NCBI GenBank assembly: GCA_004794655.1
Contig: SMMW01000522.1
Coordinates: forward strand, 2,418,001-2,482,000
Origin: Marisa cornuarietis
Lineage: Eukaryota; Mollusca; Gastropoda; Architaenioglossa; Ampullariidae
DNA: 64,000 bases
Direction: 5' to 3'
Part shown: piece after piece, positions 10,541-23,206 of the stretch
How positions within the stretch are numbered: position 1 is the first letter of the stretch
Layout of the letters: each line of letters starts with the position of its first letter
Notes under the pieces: model-generated
Database searches by the model: none
The model's input: only the letters and a program-made list of their open reading frames with translations
What the model was told of the DNA's origin: nothing
Made by a program: the position numbers and the translations under genes

Positions 10541-13184
10541 AGATGAAGCAGTCCCCAAAGATAACCTTCTCGGCAAGAAATGCACAATCATCTACATTTC
10601 CCTGAAGTTACTAAACACAACTCACACAATAAGGTACAAACCGACAGCTCCAGTGCCTCTAAGGTTTGGTCATGGACTAAACAAGTCAAACAGGGGCCAC
10701 GATCGTTTTACACACCTGTGTGCCCATGAGATGTCTACCTGTCCTGCATCATTGGTGCGGGCGTGTTAAGGATGACCTCACGTACCTTCCCCCAGCTTGG
10801 AGACACTTGAGGGGATGTCACAAGCACAGACCTGCCTGCACAGGTGAGACCTTTAACCCACTCAAGCCATTCCTACAACACGATAGGTAGAGGAGAAACA
10901 CCGTCCATTATATTTTTAATGTTAAAATCTGTTGGCAGGCCAAGTGACAGTCCAGTCTATACAAAGCTCCCGAGTCTGACGGTCGCCGGAGTCACAAAGC
11001 CTGTCACTGGGCCTCACACAGTCATCGTGACACAGGCCTATTGATGGCGAGTATTGATACAGGCTCAGCTTCTCCCCATGAACCATTGTCTGGGGCCGAC
11101 TTTGTTGATGAAACAAGGACACTCCCGTAGCTCAGCGTGGCAGCCAAGAGATGTTACACTTCCGACTCGAAAAAAGTTCCAGTTCAAGGCAAGTTACAGA
11201 CCTCACGGGCTCTACTCGTCAGTACAGAGGGTTCCTTCATTTGAATTCCTCACTTCGTCCCAAAAACATTTTTTGTCCGTAAACAGCTCCCCTTCTTTCT
11301 TTCTTTTTTTTCTTTCTTTCTTTTCATTAATTGACTCCTCGTATTTCCTAACTAATCCCCCTTTTCTTTCATCCATTATCTGTAATGTCAATAAATCAGC
11401 AAGGAGCATTACAAATTGTTCAGTAAGTTGTCCTTGACAGTAAAACTACTGCAGTTAATGTATTTGACTTTTTAATAGTTTCTTAGTGACTCCAACTACC
11501 AGAAAAAAGGTAGGAGACGATCTTTACCATTTTAGTGACTATTTCATGACAACTGATCTGTTTTAAGGTCGACGCCTTTGGACGTATTTACCAAAGGACA
11601 CAACAAATAAGAGAAAAGGATTGCTATTATAAAAAAAAAATTATGAAGATTTTAAACCTTTCTTATTGCTGATTTCTCATAAAATCTCAGTTTATTGACA
11701 CGACAACAAACATACACTCCAAGACATAAAAGAAAAGTTTACGACTGCGGCATCAAAGGAAACAGGACAAACGGTGAAAGGGAGAAGAAGAGAGAGAGCG
11801 AGTGCTGCCCACTGCTGCCAGCAGACACCTTCCCACCCCTCCCCTCCCCTCCCCTGCGCTATAGGCAGTAGTGGAAACACGATGCGGGTGTGCCACCCGG
11901 AATCAAGTGATTTTTTTTTTTCAGGTGTGGAGCAGATGATGGCCGCGTGTGCGACTGCAGAAGTGGGGCGGGTTCAGGACGAACCCCAGTCTGAGAGGAC
12001 TGCACAACGAAATCGATTTTTGACATCGTCAGAACTTCCCTCTCTGCCAGGTGACACAAGAGCTGCTCCGACATCGAATGTAAACAGACGAACGAACAGG
12101 ACACACACACACACACACATGACCACGCATGCACGCACGCACCCCCACATTTCAAGGATGGACAAACCAGCCCGGCAGGCACAATAAACGTACCTATTTG
12201 ACTGAATATAGTCCGTAATACATTCAGACATGGTACTGGCCTGCATAATGTACATGTCTAATCTTATTCTATGCATGGTACAATCTGACAAAGTAGGGGC
12301 TATGCACAGTACCTAGTTTACTGTATGCACATCCAATAATCCGTTTAAGCGTGCAAGACAAAATGTCTGGATATCCTATTTTACTATATATCCTATATAG
12401 TGCATAAATAATAACAATAATAGGCCAGACAAAACAGTATGTGTAATAAAACATAAAATCGGCAATAAATCAGTAGAACGGTCCACAGCGTACTTTGTGT
12501 ACATAGGAACTGTACTCAACTCTAGATCGTACCTTGTGCTACATAGTAACTGTACTCCAGCCCCAGAAGCAGGGTGTTACCTGTCACAATGTTACATCAC
12601 AATCAGTTCTCCGCGACTTGGACCTACTGTTACCTGTTAGCGGCCTGCAGGACACAAGGAAACGTAGGACTAAGTAAGACTAAGACCGCTAATGGGTTTC
12701 AATTGTACAATAAGGGTACGAAAAGACCAAGACCAAAGTACTTAATAAACTGTCGGGTGGGAAGGGGGTTTTGAGGTAAAATATCAGCCTCGGTGTGTTC
12801 CTTTCTAGGGCAGTCGATAACAAATTATTTCTCCTCGGGTTGTTGGATGTACAAAGGGAGGGCCGTTCACCCCAGCCAATCAATAGCGTGTTTCTTCTCG
12901 CACCCCACCCAACTATCAAGAGTGCCTTCCTGCGACCTCGCCAATCAATTTCTCTGGCAAACAGGTAACTAGAGAAAAGAGAGCAGTCGACAGTGCCATG
13001 GAATGCAAGAAAACAAGGATACGCACGCGCACACAATCACACAGACAGCAAAACACTCCTCTCTAACGTGCACCCATGCGTTTTGGTCAACTGATGTGTG
13101 TAAACAATGACAAAAATGATAACCAGTCCTTCAGCTTCATCCTATCCATTCCTCTTCACTCCTATTTCATACAAGTCCAAAGTT

Positions 13185-13295
13185 ACCCCAAGTTCTCTGT
13201 ACAATGGTCACATACAAGTCCACCTTCTCTGTGCATGTACAATGACCACATACGTCCACCTCCTCTGTACATATACAATGATCACATACAAACCC
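13185..13295. repeat. About 37-bp tandem repeat, three copies
   Basis: The phrase tgtacaatggtcacatacaa followed by gtccacctcctc recurs three times with changes. Confidence 0.8.
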
Positions 13296-13810
13296 ATGTT
13301 ACCAGTCTTGCCTCACATGTTCTCTATGCACATTGAATGACCAAGCATGTTCAAATGCCTGTACCACTGGACTAGACGATTTCACGATGGTGACTAAAGT
13401 AGGTGACAAGAAACTAATCATCAACACCTTGACTTTATTTCGGTCGACATTTGGATGAACTCTTCTTCATTGCAAAGGATTTCTACAACAGTTTGCCACT
13501 GTGATCAGGTGACGATCTGATAACAATCTGTATAACGAAACAGTGGCGGAGGAACCAAGGGGACAAGAGGATGTGAGCGTCGTTCACTGTCAGCATGGAA
13601 TTTTCTCTCCCCTCCCCCTCTCCCAAAGCCGAACATCTTCCTATACCACTGCGAAATGAAATCTTTGCCGACTAAGTAGGGAGTACAGAGAGAACAAAGA
13701 GTATAAGCCTGTTAGCAAGATCTTGTCTCGTCCCACTCACTCAAAGTTTACGCAGGCTGCCTTAAAGATGTACATATGTAATTTATTTTCAGCGGATATA
13801 TTATACAGGC

Positions 13811-13898
13811 CAGTATCTTCAACACCATCTACCAGTATCTTCAATACCATCTACCAGTATCTTCAATACCATCTACCAGTATCTTCAATACCATCTAC
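13811..13898. repeat. 22-bp tandem repeat, four copies
   Basis: Four consecutive copies of cagtatcttcaataccatct plus ac occur, with one substitution in the first. Total length is 88 bp. Confidence 0.97.
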
Positions 13899-13994
13899 TC
13901 ACTCGGCCACATTTTGTTTAGGCGGGAGGGTTCGGGGTGGAGTGCGGTATATAAGTAACCTCTCCTTAGACGAAACAAATCATTCGAATAACGC

Positions 13995-14300
13995 AAAAGA
14001 TCGTAAAAGACGAACATGTAAATAAATAAGACCAAAACCTACATGAAAAATAAGTTACGTGTAAATAGGACCCATACCTATGTTTAAAAACGTTTCTCGG
14101 AATAAATAAGACCCACCCACCGATAACCGAGAAATAACACTATATGTGTAAATAAAAAAGTTCCACACCTATGTAAAGAAAACAACTGTTCCGTAGCGCC
14201 CACAATTATATAAAAATAGCAATGCAGCGTGTAAATAAGACCCGCAGCTATATGAAAATAACACTGTAACATGTGAATAGGATCCACACCTATATGGTTG
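13995..14300. repeat. Degenerate tandem repeat (gtaaataagacccacacc type)
   Basis: Six or so diverged copies of a roughly 45-50 bp unit containing gtgtaaataagaccc, acctatgtgaaaa and ataacact follow one another. Confidence 0.75.
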
Positions 14301-14609
14301 ATTACATTCGTCTTAGAGTTCTGAATCGTCACCTTGAAGAGTACCCCTGTGCAATGTTAAATCACCTTGTCCCTTCAGATGCTCTATGAATCACACGAGC
14401 CCCTCCCAGTTCCACCTGCAAGTGACATTACTTACCGCCATACGGCTACTGTGTAGCTGCTCGCGATCTGTGAGTGAGTGAGCGGAGGAACATAGAGCCA
14501 AAACGGTCTAGGGGTCAGGTAGGGGCCCACACCGTCACTAGTCTCCCCCAGAAGAGCAGGAAACAGTCGTCTGTGCACCTGAATGTCGCCGTTTGCTCGT
14601 GCGAGAGGA

Positions 14610-14712
14610 TAGACTGGCCCAGCAAGGCCTAATAACTAGACTGGCCCACTAATGCCTAGGGAATACACTGGCCCACTTAATGCCTAGCGAGGAGAGTGGC
14701 CCACCAGTGCCA
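14610..14712. repeat. About 32-bp tandem repeat, three to four copies
   Basis: The phrase agactggcccactaatgcct recurs with changes at 14611, 14638, 14668 and 14695. Confidence 0.8.
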
Positions 14713-15174
14713 ACTATAGACTGCGCGGTTCAAGTTGGCACACCCGGCACTTGGCCTGTGAAGTCACATCTGAGCACAAAGCCCTCTCTCTCTCTCTCTC
14801 ACCGCCTTCCTCCCCCAGCCCCCCGACACCTCCCCCTCCCCCACCCCCTGGAGTGTCCTCGACGTGAGGCCGACAGGAGGGTCTGCGGTGCGTTTGGTGT
14901 CGCGGGGTTGCGGAGGTGGGGAGACAGGAACAGGACTGGCGGCGCCCCGGCCAGCGCGTGTACAGGTAACAGCTGTGTCGCGTGGCGTGCGCGAGGCCGA
15001 GGGAAGTGCTACTTTTTTTTTCCTCTCTCTCTCTCTTCTTAAAACTGCGTGTGCGACTAGCGGCGGTAGGGGGTGATCCTCCATCCCCATCTTTGGAGAG
15101 CGGGTTTGCCTGACACCGGTGTTCTATTGATCGGCGCCACGCTTTGTCACGGCCCCCGCTTCTCCAAACCTGCC

Positions 15175-15560
15175 TCCCCGAGCTACAGCCTGGCTACACC
15201 CAGCTCTCTCTCCCTCCCAGCTACAGCTTGGTTAGATCCCTCTCTCTCGCCTGAACTACATCCTTGGTACATCCCTCTCTCTCTCCCCTGCACCAAACTA
15301 CAGTCTGCTACATCCCTTTCTCTCCATCCTCGCCCCCGAACTACAGTCCCACCCGTTCTACCTTACAATCTCTCTCCCTCCGAACTACAGTTTAGGCTTC
15401 TCTCTCCCCCCCCCCCGAGTTACAGACTTGCTACACGCATGTCTCTATCTCCTCAAACTGCTACTTTGCTACCTACTCTTCCCCGTTCCACACCGAGTTA
15501 CAGCTTGGCTTTACCCCGTCATCCCCACCCACCCTCACCTGAGCTTTGTCTCCAGCTAAA
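15175..15560. repeat. Degenerate CT-rich minisatellite
   Basis: Diverged units of about 45-50 bp pair gaactacagcttggctacat with runs of cctctctctc. They create a 183-codon plus-strand frame (15073-15624) of low complexity, which is not taken as a gene. Confidence 0.75.
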
Positions 15561-17489
15561 TTCTTTACCCTCTTCCTCCGCCATTTCTTGTATCTACCTC
15601 AAGAACGCTCTGCTCGGAACCTAACAGCAAGGATGGAGTTTTGCACCTCTAGGCTCTCGGACTGTGGATCATCATGGTAGGGAGATGGGTGTGTAGTGTG
15701 TAGTGGCAGTGTTGATGTGACAGTGTAAGGTAAAGGAGTGTCTTCTATATAGATATATAAGTCCTTATAGAAGGCGTTGGGCCTATTGAGGTTCTACTCT
15801 AACATCGAGCATTTGTACGAGTACATTCACCTTCCGGAAAGTTCTTGGTGTGAGTCTGGAAAAATGGGAAAGTTGATCGAGGTCTAACTCGAACATTATT
15901 AACAGTGCGGCCAACTCCACCACCTCTGATCTCATTCGAAAAAAAAAAAGAAACGAAACGCAGCGTGTCATGAATTAAACTTAAAGATGGAGGACACCTA
16001 CACAGACACGAGGCGGACTCGTGATAATCAGTTTATCTCCCCCTTAGCATGGCGATCAAGCATCCTCATCGTCGTTCTCATCATCTCGAGGTCAGAGACA
16101 GGGTCAAAGTCATAATAATAATAATAATAATAGGTGATATCTCACAGTCATATCACCTGTAAAGCGGTCTGTATTAGATGCTAGTCTTGAGTTCATGATC
16201 ACATGTGTGACACCATCGCTGAATAAAACAAAAATCTAAACTTGTCCACCTCCCCCCCCCTCTGTATATGAGTTGTGTTCAGTAAATGCACGTTACGCAT
16301 GTAAATACATTACTGTGAAAAAGATCAGCTGACAAAGCCTATTTCTTGCTCGACAAGTTCTAATGCCTGACACTGTAGATTGTAGAACCACCGTCAGCCA
16401 GAAACGCTCGTGTGACAGTTGATAATGCGTGTGTCTGTGCGCTTGGCTACCTCGGACATGCACATTCGGAAACTTTTTCAACTGATATCCTCCTACAAAT
16501 GAATTTTAGTCGGTCCAGTGCGCATGAACACCCACCTCCAAAACACACACACGTGACACATCTATGCATACACGTACGCGCACGCGCCAGGGAAAAACGC
16601 TCAGATTAAAACGAAGAGAGAGACAATGAAGACAACGAGTCACTGAGACAGAAAGAAAGAACGCAGCAATTAAAGGTATGGTGGACATGCGGTCAAGGAT
16701 TGCTAGAGAATTACAGGAGGAGGGGGGTGTAGTGGTAGGTGCAGACGGCAAAATGGCCGGCGCCGTGGTGACGTCACTGTTCACTCAGGCGCGATGCCGT
16801 CAAATGACAGCCACCAGCGAGAACAGTACGACGACAATAAGCAGCTCACAGCCTCTATGCCGATCACGCAGCGGGACTACACGTAGGCACGCAGGCTGGG
16901 GCTTTACTCACACACCGGAGGCCAGGGGGCAACACAATCTCTCCCCGTAACACTGAATGTATTCTGTTAAAAGAGTATAACTGAGGCACGCGTACAGAAT
17001 AATCAAGAAAACATTAAAATAAATTAAAAGTCTTGAAGTGTATCCCGCGTACTTACCTGTTTACTATTTGTTACACTGTACAACGTCTATCGAACATCAA
17101 ACCTGACAAGCAGCCCACCTGATTAACAATAAAAATACCTGTTAACAGTTTTACAGTTAAGAACGCGCGCACACAGAGTAACAGAGAGCGAGATGTCATC
17201 TATGTCCGACACCCACGCAACGCTAACCCTGTAAAAATGTGGCCTTGACAATAATCGACAACAATAGCTCCATTTGAGAAATTAGACAACGCTGTGCAGA
17301 AATTTGATCCCCCAGGTCACACGAATACAGCGAACTACTAATGGGCACCAACTTTTTAATTTGGTCCTCAGTTTAATACGGAGGAAAAAAAAGCGTTGAG
17401 CGCACTGCTCTCACGTGGAGTGACTTCTGTGCCAGGGCTTTCTCCCTGTCATAGGGCTATCTGGCCCCTTGATCACACCAGCAGGGTGC

Positions 17490-17720
17490 AGCTGCTAGTG
17501 TAGTGGTTAAAACATTCACTAGTCACCACTGCAGAAAGAGGCCCACGGTTCAGGTCTCCAGACATTTGTATGTGACACCTGTTTGTATGTTCGGCCGTCG
17601 GGAGTTTTCTCCGGGTATCTGGTTTCTTCCCCCAACCCTCCCGTCAAGTTACTCGGCTGAACCCAAGGACCTACATTTAACCAGCCAAGTTGCACCAACA
17701 TGGCTAAACTAGTTACAGTC
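17490..17720 (+). mobile_element. tRNA-derived SINE
   Basis: A tRNA-like head has an A-box-like tagtgtagtggttaaaac and a B-box-like cacggttcaggtctcc 40-odd bases later, as in a pol III promoter. The body includes gttttctccgggtatctggt, similar to a central segment I associate with metazoan SINEs (from memory). Ends are not sharply defined. Confidence 0.7.
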
Positions 17721-19735
17721 AGCCTGAAGGCCACAAGCGACTCAACCACTACAGTCTAACGGACATAAGCCCTCAGAAGGCGCTCAAAGACAACGTGCTA
17801 TTCCCCTCTTGACGTCATCAATAGACCAGTCAACTCATTGCACTTACACCTGTACATTCTCTCGAGTGTTCTCTGCTCAGCATGAGGATGTTGTCCCCAA
17901 CAGTCTCTAGTTGAGGACGGGTATCCCGCAGCCTCTAGTGGCGGTGCTGCTCCATTATATAAGGGTCCTGTCCCAATCTGTATCGCGAATACTGCCCCAC
18001 ACAGTCTCCTGCGGGAGTTCTGCCCCCCCCCCATCCCCACAGAATCTCCACAGTCTTCAGCGGAGGTGTTGCCACACACATTCCACACAGTCCCCACAGA
18101 TGCTAGCGGTCCCCCAGCATGGAGGGCATCGGGTACCTGCAACGCCTTTAGACGGGTAAGTGTTGACGGTGTGGCAGGCAAACAACCCAAAACACGCCCT
18201 CCCGCACGCTGTGCTACCCAATACAGCAAATTCGTGTGCTCGTATGTTCGTCTTGTCCCCGTATGTGTTCATGTGTCTGTACGTGGGTCGTGACGAGCGG
18301 CAGGCGGGGGACACCACCACACGCAGACAACAGTCGCCTGTCATGAGGCCAGCGATTCATCACGCGGCTCCCTGTCCGCCTTACTGCACATCCCTCAGTC
18401 AGTCTGCAAGGAGGAGCTGCTGGTGCGGGTTGCAACTGTCCCCCACTGTATCGCACGTACTCCTCAGATCTCTCCCTCCCTTTCCCTCCTATTCTAACCA
18501 CACCCTTTTCGTCTTTCTTCTTCTCTCTCTCTCTCAACACACATATATACACGTTAAGAAGACAGAAAGAAAAATGAGGAGACACCAAAAGCAGACGAGT
18601 GGCCTGGTAATGGCCGAAAATAGAAAACACCATAGTCTTCATACCACAGCCGACTATCCGAAAGGGAATTAAGGATACTCTAATCTATGAATCTAGATGA
18701 TGTAATTGCTTGATTATTTAATTTATTATGAGAACATACGGCGCATCAGGGGGAAAAGAACGCGGGTGATGAACCAGTCACGACGCCTAGGGACCGGGTG
18801 CACAATGGCTGGGTGCTAGCCGTCAGCGCTCATAAGTCTGACAGCAGTGTTGTAGCCGGCAGCTGTTAGAGACTAGCCAGTGGTCTGACAGTGACTAGTA
18901 AGCTACAGTCACTGTGTCCGCCATACCTGCGAGTGCTACTGGATGCTGACACAAAGTCACGGTAGAGCATCACTGAAGAAGAGTTTAATGTGGGTGTCAG
19001 GTCGGGTGTACTGTATGACGACATCAGGGCTGTTGTGGGCGTCAGGTTGGAACTTACATCTACATTGGATTGTTATGTGGGCGTCATGGTTATCACTCTC
19101 TAGTGACATGGACCTAGTGTGGCGCGAGGACGAGAGATGGCACGTGCAGCACGTGACCACCAGATGCCACCTGTGTCAAGAGTTCTCCGCTCTTCGTGTA
19201 ACAGAAAATAGACTTTCCTTTCGACTCTCATCGTCACTCACCAATAACCGGCGACATATCAGCGAGAGTGCACCGTGTGCGGCTGGGCACAGCACACAGA
19301 CTGTGACATCACAGTCCCTGCATCGGAGCACGTGGTCTCTGACGTCACGACTAAGCTCCACTCGTTATCCTTCCGCCCATAAAACTGCCTCGTTTTAGCG
19401 GTAAGGTCGAGGTCATTCCAGCTATTGCTAAGATCGTGCACATTTTACCATCTTTTGAATATTCGGTACAAGCCGTCTACCTTAAAAAGATCATTTGCAT
19501 CTAGAAACCATAAGGCTTCTGGTCGAGACCTTCAGGCACACAGATACCCCCGTGCACGCATCTACACACGCGCACACACATCCGTCCCACGCGTGTGCGT
19601 ACACGTTTGCACAGGCATGTACAGATACACGCGCATGGACACAAATTTTGTGGAGGGATTCAATCCGAAAACAAACTAGAATGGCGAAAAACAGAGAGAA
19701 ACATATTTCTTTAGTCACTTGTATATTTATAAACA

Positions 19736-19740
19736 ACACA

Positions 19741-19771
<31 letters not shown>

Positions 19772-19774
19772 GCG
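19736..19774. repeat. (CA)n(CG)n tract
   Basis: About 11 CA units pass directly into about 9 CG units. Alternating purine-pyrimidine DNA of this kind favours the Z form. Confidence 0.95.
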
Positions 19775-20505
19775 GGGAGACAACTAACATAACATGCCGT
19801 GATCTCATCATCTCACCCCTCTCACCCACTCCGCAGTACACGTCACACACGCGCGTCTGGCTCACCACGGGTTTGCTGATAACAGCGGGTGTGGGGTAAC
19901 CCAACATGGCGGCATAAAAGCCAGTATTCTTATACCTCTCCCCATGGAGAAACGATCGAGCCTGCTTTGTGCTAAGCAAATGCTTTTTTAAAAAAGTTGT
20001 CCTGCACGCGTTTACTTTTACAGATACACTTATAAAGAGGTTCAGCTTGTGGTCAAGGGTGCAGGCCAGCAACAAGCGCTGTCAGCAGTAGCGGCGACCA
20101 CCCACGTGAGGGTAAATGGGCGGTGCTACCGGCCACATGTGAACACTGGTGTCATGTGAACACTGACGGAGTGTGAACACTGGTGACAAGTGAACAGTGC
20201 ATCGCCCACAGATCGAGAATAATTGTAGGCGGAAGAGCGGAATGAACAGAAGTAGTGGGTGAACCGCGATAACTCCTCCGTGTGAGAGAAACAGATGACA
20301 TGGTACAAACTTCCACACACCATGAGGTGGGAAGGAATCGGTAACCAGTCTCTCCCACACAGCCACCCATCCACTCACCCCCCCCCCCACACACACACGG
20401 GCATTCTCTTATACACACATACATACATACAATCAGACACCCGTATTGAGGCTCTTGTAAATACAGCGGGTACGTCAGAATCTTTAAAAAAAAAGCCAAG
20501 ACTAC

Positions 20506-20787
20506 CTTAGGGGCTTCAGCTTTGTCAGTAGTAGTAGTTGAAGTTGATATTGTCGTCTTTCCATTATCCTTGCCGTTGATAGCGGTTTGTCCCTTGTGGG
20601 ACTTGTTTGTTTTTCGGGGCATTGTTGCTGTTTACGTTGTTTCAGTTGACAAGGCTGACTCTTGTTCGCCTTCCTGTGGTCCCACAAAAACGGGTGGCGG
20701 ATGTCTGACAGACTTCTCTATCGGTTTGTCAGCGGTCTCGATAATCTCACGCTCGTCCTCCAGAGCCGGGCCACCACGTGGCTGATG
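20506..20787 (-). CDS. Probable NOL4-like exon D, with an in-frame TAA
   Basis: A minus-strand block runs from a good acceptor (pyrimidine tract CACCCCCCACCCCCTGATCAG, exon start 20787) to donor AAG|GTAGTC (exon end 20506). It is 282 nt, 94 codons, phase 0-0. It reads HQPRGGPALEDEREIIETAD, and later QEGEQESALSTETT, then TAA (20634-20632), then TATMPRKTNKSHKG to a Thr-rich end, TTTTDKAEAPK. Both halves look like disordered linker in the same frame, which suggests one exon interrupted by a nonsense codon, an assembly error, or a regulated stop. A shorter form starts after the weak acceptor GTAAACAG at 20627 (122 nt, incoming phase 1), skips the stop and fits exon B's phase-1 donor. The ATG at 20622 has A at -3 and could also start an alternative transcript. 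No family residue is recognised, so assignment rests on strand, phase and composition. Confidence 0.45.
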
Positions 20788-23156
20788 CTGATCAGGGGGT
20801 GGGGGGTGTCGGGCAATCACGTGGTTAACGCTGGTCGGGAACGGGGTGTAGGGTCAGACAGTCACGTGCTACTCCTGCCAAAGGGGCGACGTTTCATGTC
20901 GAGAGGCTTGTGTTGCAACGTTTGCAGTGCTTCAGGCTTGTTACTCAAACTCGACTGCACCCGTGGCTCTGAAGGTTCGGCAAACAGTTGTCATGTAAAG
21001 TGTCACGTGTATGTGATTCCACACCAGAAGGGGTCAGTCAGACACAGGAGTGAAGTCGGGTAGATGCTAAGAATGGAATCCGCTCAGCACGCAGGCTGTC
21101 CTGGCCTTAGTAGTACGACGTTCACTCACGATGCGAAAGGAACTAAAGCATCTACGAACGAGTCGTCAATGTAGCCGCATACAGGTCTCCCCTGCACCAG
21201 CAGGTGTCCAAAATGGCCTGGCGGTGACAAGGCTGGTGGCACGTGTGCGTAGCTAGTGTCCCCAGTTGCCTTGGTGACGCCCCGTTCGTGTCAGGGAGGA
21301 ACTAAACATTGCGGGCCTGTCACACCCACGTGTGGGTGCTGCCGAGGAAGAGCCTGCGATGGAGGGAGCTGACTCGGTGCGGTTTCGCGCGGCAGCACTT
21401 TCCTAGGAGGCCGAGACGGTAGAGTACGGTGGCGAAAAAATAGAAAAGAGCAAGCGACCTACACAGGTAAACTGCAAACCACCACTGGCGCACGTGCAGG
21501 TAGCAGCCTGTAGGTACGGTACCCCCACCTGGTGTCGCGTGCCCGTTGACGGTCGATAGAGGTGCAGGTACAGCCGCCGTGTGTAGCCCAGGCCAGTCGT
21601 CAGCCTGTGGTGTGCCGTGGTGTGCGCCCAGGACTCAGCACAGCCCGCGCCTGGCTGCCGAATTGATCAGCGAGTCGGGAGGCTGGAGGAAGAGGAGGGG
21701 GAGGAGGGGTACAGAGGCTGAGTGGAAAGTGGGGGGGGGAGGTGAAAACAGGCCCGGATGGATTCCGGTGGGTTTTGCTGCGAGAGGGTGGCGAGGCCCG
21801 CTTCAGGAGGTGAAGTCGGTGGCGGGTTTTTTTTGTTGTTTTATTTGTTGTTTTTGTTTTTTTAGTGTCGGCACTCAGCCACCAATATGGAGTGTGTATG
21901 TGAAACGTCGGGACAACACCCGGTACGGAGTGTGGTGGTGAAACATTAGGACAACACCAGGTGGGCATGACGTTAAGGTACTCGTGGGTCCTTGTGAAGA
22001 AGATGTTTAGAAACTCGCCCACAAGCTTTTCTCTCCCCCCACCTCCACCCGCAACTCCTACACCCCATCTAGCTTGGTAGCTACAGCCACACATGGGAGG
22101 GATTTCGGACATGTTTTGATTGGGAAGGGGAAATGCGAGTGGTATTTGAGAAATCGGAGAAATTTCGCAAAACTGGGGTCGCATCTCGATCGTCGTTAGT
22201 TTGACGGGAAAACAAGCATTTCTCACAGGTGCTGGACCGGTCCTCATGTGACAGACATGCGGGGTCACGTGATGTGACAGGTAGGCCGGTCTTGTGTATC
22301 GCAATTCTGCAACCATGAGGATTGTATGACAATAAAACGTATTGTGTTTGCCGCTAATGTGTGTGGAAATTACGACTGTAGGTGCTGAGTCATGCCAAAC
22401 ACACACACACACACACACATGCAGTGTGTCCCTGCATCTTGCTGATCACGTTTGAATTTGCACAGACTAACTGTTCTAAGTCTAACACAGAACACATTGC
22501 ACAGAAGGACACACACTGCACAGTAGTCTACGCAGCACACGTCGAGTGCACGTTTTCAAACATGTCACGGCACAGAGAGGGTTAACGTGTAAAGGTGACG
22601 ACCCCCCGCTTGACGTCATTGGCCTACAGATTAACGACCACGTGCCCGTCCTTAACATCTGCTTCCAAACCCCGGGGTCAGCGTGCTCACCGCCACCTTT
22701 GTTCATCCGTTCACCGTCAACACCATGCAGGCACCCGACGTGCACCCGCCACCCGGTATGACAAGGGAAGGAGGGAGGTCCAGTGACCGATCCACGCAGA
22801 CGGGTGTGAAAGCAAACGTGGGATCCACCCGTCTTGTGCCCAGACACCCCAGACACCCTCTCCCTTCTCTACGTACCTGCCGTGACTCGCAGCGGCCAGT
22901 ACTGCACAGACACACACTCCGCCAGTGGCTGGAGCATCATTCCCCCAACCACCTCCACCCCCACAAAAATCCGCCTGCTGCCTGACTAGTGTGGGAGGAG
23001 GGATGCTGGGAACCCCATGGCAAGCTCACTGAGGGAGGGAGCAGAGGGGGGAAACCGAAGGAGTTCCCGGATCGATGATGGGCGCCCGAGCTTGAAAGGT
23101 TTGTGGACAGGGGGTAGGGACTGCCCTCTTCGTCAGTACGCAGAAAGAGAGATGCG

Positions 23157-23206
23157 CGCACGCACACACACACAAACACACACACACACACACGCGCGCG
23201 CGCATG
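23157..23206. repeat. (CA)n(CG)n tract
   Basis: A CA run with one AA interruption ends in cgcgcgcgcgcatgg; the structure is similar to the tract at 19736. Confidence 0.95.

Larger units (their letters stand above)
5959..20505 (-). other. Intron between exons D and C (about 14.5 kb)
   Basis: The ends are the donor GTAGTC at 20505 and the acceptor TTTCAG at 5959. The interval holds GT, GA and TA microsatellites, several degenerate tandem repeats (10.2-10.5, 12.2-12.6, 13.2, 13.8, 14.0-14.3, 14.6-14.7 and 15.2-15.6 kb), a truncated retroposon tail at 9254 and a SINE near 17.5 kb. No further minus-strand exon could be recognised, although a short one could be missed. Confidence 0.5.

Noticed and set aside
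15073..15624. 183-codon plus-strand open frame
   Set aside because: It is a translation of a CT-rich degenerate minisatellite.
21600..22418. 272-codon minus-strand open frame
   Set aside because: It runs from a CA array through GC-rich, G-run DNA; composition is low complexity (Pro/Thr/Lys runs), with no recognisable domain and no splice logic.
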